From: Treponema denticola
GTDB lineage: Bacteria > Spirochaetota > Spirochaetia > Treponematales > Treponemataceae
Direction of reading: 5' to 3'
Assembly: GCF_024400535.1 (NCBI RefSeq)
Contig: NZ_CP038800.1
Location: 1,984,001 to 2,048,000, forward strand
DNA: 64,000 bases
Both the position numbers and the translations under genes were made by a program. This document shows, in pieces, positions 49,253-58,411 of this stretch. The notes beneath the pieces are model-generated. The model had not been told where the DNA came from. It was given only the letters and a program-made list of their open reading frames with translations, and made no database searches. The first letter of the stretch is position 1; each line of letters starts with the position of its first letter.

Positions 49253-50041
49253 ATGATGAAAAGTAAACTAATGATTTTATGTTTAAGCTTATTATTAACA
49301 GCCTGTGCTCCAAAAGAAAGTCAAGAAATCTTTGTTAAAAAGATTGATCATTTTATGCTGACCTGTAAGGAGCCTAAAGAATTATACAATATGCCCGTAT
49401 ATACATTTGATTTACCTATCTCATGGTCATACCGCAGCATGGGTAAGTTTACGAGCGGAGGCGTAGAATTCGGAAACTGTGTATTGGAAGCAATCGACTT
49501 TAAAATAGAAGAAGATATTTCGGGAATAATAGGAATGGCCTTTGAACCCGCAATGAAAGTTTCGGATATACAGGACAGACTAAGAGAAAAAGGATTTAAG
49601 GAAACAAATCTTTATTCAAATCAATATTGGAAAAATTTAATCTGTAATGATTTATCTACAGGAGGAACTGTCTTTTTTTGCGAGTATCAAATTCCTGTCA
49701 AAAAAACGGAAAAAGAACCCGGAGGAAACTTAGGAATTCGATATGTAGAAAAGGTAAAAATAGCATATAGAGATTATAACAAAGCCCTCGATTTGTGGAG
49801 AAAGCTTCTTGTTCCTCACAAAGAAACTAAAGAAGGTTTTTGGGAAATAGAATCCTCCCCGAATATCGAAATAATCAAAAGCGATTATGACAGGTTTATA
49901 AGTTTTGAAGTAAAGGTTAAATCATTAGAAAAGGTGCGTTACTTTTTATCGGAAAAAGATTTAATCGGTGAAGATACGGGTTCATCGGTTTATACCGATC
50001 CGAAAAAAACATACGGCGTTTTGTTTAATTTTACCGAGTAA
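49253..50041 (+). CDS. Hypothetical lipoprotein
   Basis: 262 residues, signal peptide with lipobox LTAC (MILCLSLLLTAC), Cys near 18. The mature part has no domain I recognise and contains a GGNLGIRYVEKVKIAYRDYN stretch. It ends in YTDPKKTYGVLFNFTE. Expression with the ankyrin gene is likely. It converges with opdB over a hairpin. Confidence 0.65.
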   Translation: MMKSKLMILCLSLLLTACAPKESQEIFVKKIDHFMLTCKEPKELYNMPVYTFDLPISWSYRSMGKFTSGGVEFGNCVLEAIDFKIEEDISGIIGMAFEPAMKVSDIQDRLREKGFKETNLYSNQYWKNLICNDLSTGGTVFFCEYQIPVKKTEKEPGGNLGIRYVEKVKIAYRDYNKALDLWRKLLVPHKETKEGFWEIESSPNIEIIKSDYDRFISFEVKVKSLEKVRYFLSEKDLIGEDTGSSVYTDPKKTYGVLFNFTE

Positions 50042-50044
50042 AAA

Positions 50045-50080
50045 AATCACCGCAAAGCCATGAATGGAATTGCGGTGATT
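50045..50080 (-). terminator. Intrinsic terminator for opdB
   Basis: AATCACCGCAA (50,045-50,055) and TTGCGGTGATT (50,070-50,080) are perfect 11-base arms. On the minus strand the stem is followed by TTTTTT, which fits termination of opdB after its stop at 50,123. Confidence 0.75.
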
Positions 50081-50122
50081 AAATCAAATCTAAAAATACA
50101 ACAAGTTTTTTTAAGCAGCCCT

Positions 50123-52180
50123 CTACTTATTGATTCCTACCATGTTAAGAATAAAGGCATATTCGAAGGCGGTGTCCTTAATTCTGTCATAGCGGCCTGT
50201 GGCTCCGCCGTGGCCGGACTCCATATTCATGTGGAGGATTAGAATATTATCTCCGGTTTTCTTTGCACGCAGCTTTGCCGTATATTTTGCAGGCTCATGG
50301 AAAAGAACTTGCGAATCGTTTAAGCCGCCCGTTACAAGAATGTGCGGATAATTTTTTGCTTCGATATTATCATAGGGAGAATATGAAAGCATGTAGTTAT
50401 AATATTCTTCTTCGTTCGGATTTCCCCACTCTTCATATTCGCCTGTTGTAAGGGGTAATGAATCGTCGAGCATGGTAGTAACGACATCTATGAAGGGAAC
50501 GGCAGCAACAACCGAATGGAAAAGATCCGGCCTCATGTTTGTAACGGCTCCCATAAGAAGGCCGCCCGCACTTCCGCCCATGATTGCGAGCTTATCGGAA
50601 GAAGTGTATTTTTGAGAAATCAGGTGCTCGGCACAAGCGATAAAATCGGTAAATGTATTTTTCCTTTTTAAGAGCTTACCGTCCTCATACCACTGCTCTC
50701 CCATATCGCTTCCGCCCCTGATTTGAGCAACAATATAAACAAAACCTCTCTCGACAAGGCTGTAAACACTCGGACTGAAATAAACATCGGAGCTGTAGCC
50801 GTAGCTTCCGTAAGAATAAAGAAGAGTAGGCGCTGATCCGTCCTTTGCCAAACCTTTTTTGTAAACGGCAGCCATAGGCACCTTCACTCCGTCCTGAGCT
50901 TTTGCCCAAAGCCTTTCTACAGTGTAATCATCGGGATTAAAGCCTGATGGAACTTCCTGCTGTTTTAACAAGACCGATTTTCCCGTAAGTATATCGTAAT
51001 CGTATACGCTGCTCGGGCGGTTTAAGGATGTGTAAATATAGCGGACCTTATCGGAAGCGTATTCCGGGTTTGCCCCCAAATAAGCCGTATAAACCGGTTC
51101 GGGGAAGGAAATATTTTTTACCTCGCCGTTTTTAAGCGATTTAATTTCAATCTCGATGAGGCCGTTTTTACGGAGCTCCAATACAATGTAGGATTCAAAA
51201 ACTGAAAGGGCTTCAATGCGTACATTTTCGTCATGAGCTCTTTCTTCCTTCCATGTAGATTTATCTGAATAGGAAGAACGAGGAGCGGAATAGATTTTGC
51301 CGTTTAAGTTTTGCTTGTCCTTGTAACGGATAAAAAACTTTTCCTTGTGCGGATAAACGGAGTATTCGGTATCCTTAACGCGGGGAAGGAAGATTTTAAA
51401 TTCTTCTTCCGGCTTATCCGCATAAATAAAACGCTCTTCGGAGGTGGTAGAACTTGAACTTGAAATAAAAATAAATTCCTTTGTCTTTGTTTCATGCACA
51501 TAGCAAGAATATTTTACATCCTTTTCTTCATAGACAAGAGTTCCTTTTTCTTCATCAAGTTTTTGACGGAAGACCTTGCTTGAACGCAAGGTACTGTCGA
51601 TTGCACTGTAAAAAAGAGTTTTACTGTCGGAAGCCCAAGCTGCGGTAACGGCTCCGTTGTAGCTGAAGCCTATATCTTTTCCGGTTTCCAAATCGCGTAT
51701 CTTTAAAATAAATTCCGCAAAGGAGCCTGTTTCGTTATAAAAATAGCAAGCCTTTTTATTGTCGGGGCTTACAACATAGTCACTGAAAATAAAAGCTTGT
51801 TTCCCTTCCGCCATTTTGTTTACATCGAAAATGATTTCTTCAGCTGCATCAAGAGAGGCTTTTTTTCTGCAATAGGTTCTATATTGCTTTCCCTTTTCGA
51901 CACGGTTATAATAATAATAGCCGTTTTCAAAAACAGGATAGGTTTCATCATCTTCTTTTATGCGGCCTACAATTTCATCATAAATAGATTTTTGCAAATC
52001 TTTTGAAGAAGCCATTATCTTATCCGTATAAGCATTTTCTGCATTTAAGTAATCGATAACTTTTTTATCGGTCTTGTCTTTTAACCAATAATAATTATCG
52101 ATTCTTATTTTCCCAAACTTTTCAAAACGTGTTTCTTTTATTTCCGCAACAGGCGGCTTTTCAAAATCGGATTGTTTCAA
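50123..52180 (-). CDS. opdB: Oligopeptidase B (S9A serine peptidase)
   Basis: 685 residues, matching my recollection of the length of T. denticola OpdB, a trypsin-like oligopeptidase. An N-terminal propeller runs to about 415. The catalytic domain has S537 (GGSAGG), D622 (GGLNDSQV) and H657 (ESGHGGATGR). It cuts peptides after Arg or Lys, and the GGSDMGEQWYEDGK region matches the family. The start is TTG at 52,180 with AGGAG seven bases before it. No signal peptide, so the enzyme is cytoplasmic or periplasmic by other routes. Confidence 0.95.
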   Translation of the reverse strand: MKQSDFEKPPVAEIKETRFEKFGKIRIDNYYWLKDKTDKKVIDYLNAENAYTDKIMASSKDLQKSIYDEIVGRIKEDDETYPVFENGYYYYNRVEKGKQYRTYCRKKASLDAAEEIIFDVNKMAEGKQAFIFSDYVVSPDNKKACYFYNETGSFAEFILKIRDLETGKDIGFSYNGAVTAAWASDSKTLFYSAIDSTLRSSKVFRQKLDEEKGTLVYEEKDVKYSCYVHETKTKEFIFISSSSSTTSEERFIYADKPEEEFKIFLPRVKDTEYSVYPHKEKFFIRYKDKQNLNGKIYSAPRSSYSDKSTWKEERAHDENVRIEALSVFESYIVLELRKNGLIEIEIKSLKNGEVKNISFPEPVYTAYLGANPEYASDKVRYIYTSLNRPSSVYDYDILTGKSVLLKQQEVPSGFNPDDYTVERLWAKAQDGVKVPMAAVYKKGLAKDGSAPTLLYSYGSYGYSSDVYFSPSVYSLVERGFVYIVAQIRGGSDMGEQWYEDGKLLKRKNTFTDFIACAEHLISQKYTSSDKLAIMGGSAGGLLMGAVTNMRPDLFHSVVAAVPFIDVVTTMLDDSLPLTTGEYEEWGNPNEEEYYNYMLSYSPYDNIEAKNYPHILVTGGLNDSQVLFHEPAKYTAKLRAKKTGDNILILHMNMESGHGGATGRYDRIKDTAFEYAFILNMVGINK

Positions 52181-52297
52181 TTTATTTCTCCTAAATTTTT
52201 GTAAGTATAACGTTACTCATTATAATAAGAGGTTCTCTTTATGTCTATGGGGATTGAGCTGAATCTAAAATAAATCCAGCGCAATATATTTTTATAT

Positions 52298-53524
52298 TTA
52301 AAATTCCCAACCCAAAGATATTGACGGCTGTATTATATATGTAGGAAAATTCTTCCGGAACGGAAAAATATGATCAACATTCAATTCGATATATAGTTTT
52401 TTATAAACATATATTTGAAAAGCCGTACCCAAATTAAGGTCTATGGCACCATACCAAATTAGGGGACTCTTTAATTCATCAAATTTAAATTGTGTATTTA
52501 GCAAAAATAAGGCGCCCATACCTAAATGAAAATCAAAATTTAATCTGTGTTTGATTATCGGATACATGTATAAACCATTCAATTGTATATTCATAAATCC
52601 GCCTGAAAGATTATACTCATCTTCTTTATGATTAAGATGCATACCCGATAAAGTCATACTAACCCCGAAGAACCCATAGATACGTTTTATGGGAACAATA
52701 CCGGCTCTTAAAATCCCGCCTAAGGCGGAAAAATCAGTCTTAAAATAAGTTTTTAAAACGCTTTTTCCTACAAAACCGGTAAAAACATAACCTCCGGACA
52801 AGTAAAAATCCAAAGGTTTTTGAAACCTAAAAATTATATTTTCCTTTGAATCCTTTAAACCGCTGGGGTCGGTAACAATAAATGTATAATTCCCAGGGCT
52901 CATTCCAAGCATATTAAACTTTATCCGCGCTTCAGTGCCGTTCTTTCCGAGTTCAACTACCTCTCCATAAATAGGGCTTGCCCCCGCTTTTTTAAGGGAA
53001 AATCTCGTACCCTCTCTAAAATATTTTCCTGTAACATTTATAATATCGGAATAATCTTCATCAAAGCTGATTGTTTTAGGTGAAACCGAATAGGTTTCAG
53101 GCTGATAGGCCAGTAAAATATCAAAATACCTATAAGCACTTACAGTATCAATCAATCCTAAAAGGTTTATAACCTTGACCCTATATCTATAACTACCGTG
53201 AGAAAGAGATACTTCTATTGAATTTTGTTTTAACTTTTTCCTATCTATAATCTGCCAGTTTTTATTTTTATCTTTTTTTTCAAGCTCAAATTCATAATGT
53301 AAGATATCTTCTATCTTTTCCCATGAAAGAGTTTGATAAAAAACACTATTCTTTCCTTCAGTCGATATAAAGTAGTTATTCTTTACATCATCAGGATTGC
53401 CGAGCGGTTTCATACTATCATTCGATGACGGAGACTCAGCCGAACCCTGAGGCGCTTTTTGAGCTTGTATGTGCGGCAAAGCCGAAACAAGCAATAAAAA
53501 CATAAAGATTTTTTTATTTACCAT
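52298..53524 (-). CDS. Outer-membrane-type protein with FN3/IPT domains, third gene of the cyclase operon
   Basis: 408 residues from the ATG at 53,524 with GGAG six bases before it. A signal peptide (FMFLLLVSALPHIQA) precedes an FN3-like domain (YRYRVKVINLLGLID) and an IPT/TIG-like domain (FDEDYSDIINVTGKYFREGT). The last 180 residues resemble barrel strands (YLSGGYVFTGFVGKSVLK and ELNVDHIFPFRKNF) and end in GWEF. It begins 11 bases inside the FecR gene. No specific function can be named. Confidence 0.6.
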   Translation of the reverse strand: MVNKKIFMFLLLVSALPHIQAQKAPQGSAESPSSNDSMKPLGNPDDVKNNYFISTEGKNSVFYQTLSWEKIEDILHYEFELEKKDKNKNWQIIDRKKLKQNSIEVSLSHGSYRYRVKVINLLGLIDTVSAYRYFDILLAYQPETYSVSPKTISFDEDYSDIINVTGKYFREGTRFSLKKAGASPIYGEVVELGKNGTEARIKFNMLGMSPGNYTFIVTDPSGLKDSKENIIFRFQKPLDFYLSGGYVFTGFVGKSVLKTYFKTDFSALGGILRAGIVPIKRIYGFFGVSMTLSGMHLNHKEDEYNLSGGFMNIQLNGLYMYPIIKHRLNFDFHLGMGALFLLNTQFKFDELKSPLIWYGAIDLNLGTAFQIYVYKKLYIELNVDHIFPFRKNFPTYIIQPSISLGWEF

Positions 53525-56288
53525 ATAAAACTCCGGTTTCATCTGTTTGAATAGCATTAGTTTTAGGTAAGGCGATATCAAACTGAACTCTTGAGGCAAG
53601 GCCGCTTTGTAAAACCGAGCTGCCTTCAAATCTTCTTTCTGCTATAACTTCAATAAAAAAAGACCCTCTATATAAAATACTTAAGTTTGTAAGCTCAAAT
53701 GTAACTTCACCTGAATAATTTTCTCCGGTTAATACTTTACTTAAAACAAGATTGTTTTTTGTATCATATATCCTGATTTTATAATCTGTAGCCGTTGAAA
53801 CAGCTTTCCACTTAAAACGGATTGTCCTATTAGCTTTAAAATAATTCATATCTAAAACATGTTTATTTTCAGGAAAAACAAACTTTGCTTTAGGAAGAGG
53901 AGGAATAGGTAAAACGGTAAAATAAGCATAAGCACGTGCGGAAATGTCAAAACCGCCTTCAGTAAAGGAATTAACTTTCCAGCGATAAGTCCCTGCACCT
54001 AAAGGAGGCAGTTTTACATTATAATCTGCATTCTTTATATTTAAAATAGGCTCTCTAAGACCTTCTTTAAACAAAAGAAATTCGGGCTCAATAGGAATTT
54101 GATCCGCCTGCCATCTAGCGGTCAAAGGATTAAGGGCTGCATCAAGGCCGCTTATTTTAGTACCGTTCTTAGGATCTAAAAGATCAATCGGCTTTAAATG
54201 TTTTGCCTCAAAATAATGCCTTTGGGTTAAACCATATCTTCGGCTTGCTTCAATAGTTGGTGATGATAAGGCTTGAACAGTCAATACATATAAACCGTTA
54301 TTCAAGCTCCTCATATCTATTTCAACATCGGTTTGACGTGCAAATAAATTTTCGTATATCGGCAAACTATCGGAATCGGCATTGGATATCTTAATTTGGT
54401 AGTAATCAGCTCCTTTAACAGGAATCCATGCAAATTTAATTTTACGATCAGGTAAAATAACCACATTATTCTTTTTATCGATAAGCTCCGGCTTATCGAG
54501 AGGCGGAAGAATATTTAATTTTTTTATATCGGAATAGAATACCGTATCATTTTCTTCCATAACAAGACGCCAATAACACTCGCCCTCAGGAAGTGAAATG
54601 CCTTCAATTCCAAGCCCGTGAACCGTTTTATTTATTATAAAGGTTTTAAAATCTTTAGATTTTGAAACTTGAAACTGCATTTCTTTATCTATATTGGTCT
54701 TCCATGTAAAGCGGGCTTCTGCCGATAGACTTTGAGCTAAATTATAATTTTCAGGAGGAAAAACGGATTTAATAATCACCCTATCATCAAGAGTCTTAAA
54801 ACTTTTTACATCACTTGAGCTTATAATTTCATTATTTTTATCAAGACTTGAAATTTGTATATAGTATTCGCCCTTAGCAAGCTGTGCCGATGCGTCAGTC
54901 AATTCTATATAACTTGTATTTACAACTTTACTAATAATAGGTTGTGTCATATCCTTATTGGATGAAACAGAGACCTTATATTTTTCCGCATCCGAAGCAG
55001 GCTTCCATGAAAACTTAAGAGGTACGCCCATTGCCGTATCAAATACATCTTTATCTAATTTTAAAACGGGTTTTTCTGAATCCGTAGTTTTTTTGATATG
55101 GAAGACAGATACTTTTGAAGACTCTGCATTTAAGGATGAACCGTATTTAGGTTTTACTCTCCAATACCAAGAACCTTCAGATAATACAGACAGATTTACC
55201 GACTCAGCTTCTATAGTTTTTGTAAAAACGGGATTGAGCATTTCTCTGTTGTCGGCTATTTCAAGGAAATATGAAGAAGAAAATTTATTTCCTTCCCACA
55301 AAAATCTTATTGACGGCAGAGTTAAATTATATGTAAACTCTTCTTCCAGTTTCGGCAATAAAATTTGCGGAGGAGGAGCAGGTAAGACATTTATCTTTCC
55401 TGAAATCATTGCATAAGATTCAGCACCTTCCTTCTGAGGATAGAGTCTCCAATAAACAAAACCGTTTTGTGCTTTAAGCTCAAGGCTGTCCAAGCCGGAA
55501 ACATCATAAGCGGTTAGATTAGTATCGAAATTTGCCGTTGAAGCAGTCTCAAAAATAAGACTCTCATCTTGTTCAAAAAAACTTTCCCATTTAAATTTTA
55601 CAGGAAAGCCGTCTTTGTCACTGCTTTGATTTAAAATCCTTGCATTATTTGCAGGACTTATCATTACAAGTTTTAAAGTATCTTTATCTTTTAAAACCTC
55701 ACCTTCATTTAATGTCTCTAGGATATTTTCCGCTGCATCCTCCTTTTTTAATGAAGCATTGCCTTTTTCAACTGCAACCTGTAATACATTGTCACCCGAT
55801 TTTGCAATATGCAGAACAGAATCCTTACCGGGTTTTATTTCCGTATTATCTGATTTTAAAACTAAATTCTCGTTTGAACTTGTTGATGAAACAGAACCGG
55901 TGTTTAGGTTTAACTCACTCGTGCCTGCCTTAAGAAAAATTTGCAGCATAGTATTTGAACCTACATCAATCTTGCCGGCTTCATCATCATTTAAAAATCT
56001 AATTTCGGCTTCAGCATACTGGGCTGTACGGATAGTATCCCCATTATATAAAAAAGAATTTTGCAATGGCCTGTCCCATACGGCCCGGTTTAAAAACTTT
56101 CTTTGAAGGGTTTTATATTTATAATTTACTATCGCAATAGGTTCTCCTGAACCCTCAAATGTTTTATTAAGCTCTCTTATAAGGATATAAATATCGGTAA
56201 AAAATATAAGAAGAGAGACGGCAATCACAATAAAATCAAAAACCAGATCCGGCTTAAGATTGAATCTTGTATTTTTTTTCATCTTCAT
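53514..56288 (-). CDS. Membrane-anchored FecR-domain protein with FN3-like repeats
   Basis: 924 residues. A membrane helix sits near 15-35 (LVFDFIVIAVSLLIFF). A FecR domain at about 85-190 has GDTIRTAQYAEAEIRFLN and IDVGSNTMLQIF. At least six FN3-like beta repeats then carry the FxWxxxxxAxxYxxxIS pattern (FKWESFF, FRWKTN...). Such FecR proteins are structural or signalling domains in the envelope of spirochaetes. Overlap with the cyclase (35 bases) and the next gene points to one functional set. GAGGTG precedes the ATG. Confidence 0.72.
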   Translation of the reverse strand: MKMKKNTRFNLKPDLVFDFIVIAVSLLIFFTDIYILIRELNKTFEGSGEPIAIVNYKYKTLQRKFLNRAVWDRPLQNSFLYNGDTIRTAQYAEAEIRFLNDDEAGKIDVGSNTMLQIFLKAGTSELNLNTGSVSSTSSNENLVLKSDNTEIKPGKDSVLHIAKSGDNVLQVAVEKGNASLKKEDAAENILETLNEGEVLKDKDTLKLVMISPANNARILNQSSDKDGFPVKFKWESFFEQDESLIFETASTANFDTNLTAYDVSGLDSLELKAQNGFVYWRLYPQKEGAESYAMISGKINVLPAPPPQILLPKLEEEFTYNLTLPSIRFLWEGNKFSSSYFLEIADNREMLNPVFTKTIEAESVNLSVLSEGSWYWRVKPKYGSSLNAESSKVSVFHIKKTTDSEKPVLKLDKDVFDTAMGVPLKFSWKPASDAEKYKVSVSSNKDMTQPIISKVVNTSYIELTDASAQLAKGEYYIQISSLDKNNEIISSSDVKSFKTLDDRVIIKSVFPPENYNLAQSLSAEARFTWKTNIDKEMQFQVSKSKDFKTFIINKTVHGLGIEGISLPEGECYWRLVMEENDTVFYSDIKKLNILPPLDKPELIDKKNNVVILPDRKIKFAWIPVKGADYYQIKISNADSDSLPIYENLFARQTDVEIDMRSLNNGLYVLTVQALSSPTIEASRRYGLTQRHYFEAKHLKPIDLLDPKNGTKISGLDAALNPLTARWQADQIPIEPEFLLFKEGLREPILNIKNADYNVKLPPLGAGTYRWKVNSFTEGGFDISARAYAYFTVLPIPPLPKAKFVFPENKHVLDMNYFKANRTIRFKWKAVSTATDYKIRIYDTKNNLVLSKVLTGENYSGEVTFELTNLSILYRGSFFIEVIAERRFEGSSVLQSGLASRVQFDIALPKTNAIQTDETGVLYGK

Positions 56289-58149
56289 TTACGTTCACCT
56301 CTTCCAAATTTGGAGCAGCAATTCCCAAAATTTCTCTGACTTGAGCTAAACTTAAAGGCCCCTTCTCTCCCGCGCCCGGAATGTTTGTTTCTTTCGGCAT
56401 ATTGATAACTGCAAACATTCTCAAAGGTGTTTCCTTTCCTTTAACCATAACAGGAGGCATCTCTTCAACCGATACCTCATCTTTTACAAGATTATATGTA
56501 TTTTCGGTTATAAGAATATCCGTAGCAAAGGGTTTATTTAAGGCTTCCGTTCTGGAAGCAACATTTACGGCATCCCCTATTACCGTATATTCCATCCTCT
56601 TTTTTGAACCTATTTGACCGGCAACAACCGGGCCCGTATTTATACCGCAGCCTATGCGGATAATCGGTTTTTTATTTCCTCCCCTGTCCTTATTAAACAC
56701 AATAAGAGCAGCTCTCATCCTTAAAGCGGCACGGATACAGTTTAGAGCATCTTCCTTAGGAGAGCCTGCACTTGTCGGTGCTCCCCAAACAGCCATAACT
56801 GCATCCCCTATAAATTTATCAACAACTCCATGAGTATCATTTACACATTCAACCATCTGTGTCATATACTCGTTTAAAAATTCAACAACTTCATTAGGCT
56901 CAAGCTTTTCTGAGATAGATGTAAAAGATCTTATATCCGAAAAGAAAATAGTAGTCTGTTTTGTTTCTCCTCCGAGAGCAAGCTCTCCTCTCATTGCAAG
57001 CTCTGCTATCTCTTTATTTATAAAACGTCCAAAAGAATCTTTAAGTCTTTCCCTTTCCGCCAAACCCTTAGCCATGCGCACAAAGCTTTTAGTTAAAAGG
57101 CCTATTTCATCACTTGTCGTGGGTTTAAGTTCCGGCTCATAATTTCCCTGCTCAATTTCGCCTGCAGCAGAAGCCAATGTTTTTACAGGATTACTTATAG
57201 ATTTTGAAAAAAACCATACAAAAATAACCGAAATAGCTAAAACAGCTATCATCAATAAGATGTTTCTAAAAGTTGTCTTATAAACCGGCTCTAAAACTTT
57301 TTCAGCTTCAGCTGTTGTAAGAACGGCAAGATCTGCTAAACCGAGCCTTTGATAAGCACCGAAATATCTATTTCCATCCTTATCTTCAAAAAGCATCTGA
57401 CGGTTAGTATCGCCTCTTTCACGCATCTCGGTAAAAAGCACAAAGCTGCTTACATTAGCTCCGGTTTTTACCAAATCAAAATCAGGATGAATAAGAATAT
57501 CACCTAAACTGTTTACAAGAAATGTTGTTTGAAGTTTTCCTGCTCCCAAACTATCGGATAGTTTTTCGGCAGAAAAAAAGACAACCAAGGCCTGATCAAG
57601 GCCCTTTTCTCTATACGGATAAAAAAGAATCAGCATAGGCTGATCGAAATAAGGGGATGCATTGATAACCTGCATTACCCCTTTTTCCGCTTCTTCAGCT
57701 TTTCCCATTTCATTCAGCATACACTTGTCAAGTACAGCCGGATCTATTTCATTGGCAAGAAAAAAGTTCGGACTGATAAGCTTTCGCGAAAGTTTATTGC
57801 TTATTCTGGAATCCGTAACCAAAACGGCAGCCACAGACGGGTTTCTTTCAAAGTAAAATTCTGCAGCTTGAGCTGCAAGCGGAGATGAAGTTTCATAGGA
57901 ATTTAACATATCTAAAAGTAAAAATGCATTTGCTTTCAATGAATTCAGTTCTTTTTCGGCAGCAGCGCCCGCCTGAATATTTACAGTCCTATTAGTTTCC
58001 TCAGCCATAGCTTGGACATCTTCTTTTCCAAACCATGTTACAAGAGCGATAATAATTCCCAAAGAAAAAAGAACTAATATGGAAATAATGGTAATTAATT
58101 TTGCGCCTATAGAAAACTTTACTTTTTCATCAATTTCTTTTTCTAACAT
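56254..58149 (-). CDS. Membrane adenylate/guanylate cyclase (class III) with sensor and HAMP
   Basis: About 631 residues from the ATG at 58,149 (GGAGA upstream). An N-terminal helix (LITIISILVLFSLGIIIALV) precedes a dCache/CHASE-like periplasmic region (about 45-290), then a second helix and HAMP (NPVKTLASAAGEIEQGNYEP). The cyclase domain is at about 400-600 with FFSDIRSFTSISEKL (first metal Asp), DKFIGDAVMAVWGAP and RMEYTVIGDAVNVASR. It should make cAMP, though cGMP is not excluded. The sensor suggests response to an envelope signal. Confidence 0.86.
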   Translation of the reverse strand: MLEKEIDEKVKFSIGAKLITIISILVLFSLGIIIALVTWFGKEDVQAMAEETNRTVNIQAGAAAEKELNSLKANAFLLLDMLNSYETSSPLAAQAAEFYFERNPSVAAVLVTDSRISNKLSRKLISPNFFLANEIDPAVLDKCMLNEMGKAEEAEKGVMQVINASPYFDQPMLILFYPYREKGLDQALVVFFSAEKLSDSLGAGKLQTTFLVNSLGDILIHPDFDLVKTGANVSSFVLFTEMRERGDTNRQMLFEDKDGNRYFGAYQRLGLADLAVLTTAEAEKVLEPVYKTTFRNILLMIAVLAISVIFVWFFSKSISNPVKTLASAAGEIEQGNYEPELKPTTSDEIGLLTKSFVRMAKGLAERERLKDSFGRFINKEIAELAMRGELALGGETKQTTIFFSDIRSFTSISEKLEPNEVVEFLNEYMTQMVECVNDTHGVVDKFIGDAVMAVWGAPTSAGSPKEDALNCIRAALRMRAALIVFNKDRGGNKKPIIRIGCGINTGPVVAGQIGSKKRMEYTVIGDAVNVASRTEALNKPFATDILITENTYNLVKDEVSVEEMPPVMVKGKETPLRMFAVINMPKETNIPGAGEKGPLSLAQVREILGIAAPNLEEVNVNEDEKKYKIQS

Positions 58150-58257
58150 ATGTCTCTCCATGCAGACGATTTAAAATACATCCCTCGTTTTCTAGTTTAA
58201 GTACCCTAAGTATACTACAAATATTTTATAATTTCAAGGACTACTATTTTATATTTA

Positions 58258-58300
58258 TGCAGAATCTAATTAAACCTTATAAATTGTAAGAGGTTCTGCA
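58258..58300. promoter_or_regulatory. Imperfect inverted repeat upstream of the EF-G gene
   Basis: TGCAGAATCT (58,258-58,267) pairs with AGGTTCTGCA (58,291-58,300) with one U-G pair. It lies between the cyclase and EF-G promoters. It may be a regulatory or terminator structure for an unknown short transcript. Confidence 0.35.
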
Positions 58301-58331
58301 AAAAAATACCATTTATAATTTATTATTAACC

Positions 58332-58360
58332 TTGCAATTTTTGAAAATATAGTGTATCCT
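58332..58360 (+). promoter_or_regulatory. Promoter for the EF-G-like gene
   Basis: TTGCAA (58,332-58,337), 17 bases, TATCCT (58,355-58,360). A leader of about 45 bases includes the AAGGAG ribosome site before the ATG at 58,412. Confidence 0.6.
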
Positions 58361-58411
58361 TATTCTGTGATTAAATTTAAGCTTTTATGCTTTATATAAA
58401 AAGGAGTTTTT

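Noticed and set aside
58258-58300. Possible riboswitch upstream of the EF-G-like gene
   Set aside because: The hairpin lies upstream of the predicted promoter at 58,332, so it would not be in that mRNA. No known riboswitch pattern seen.
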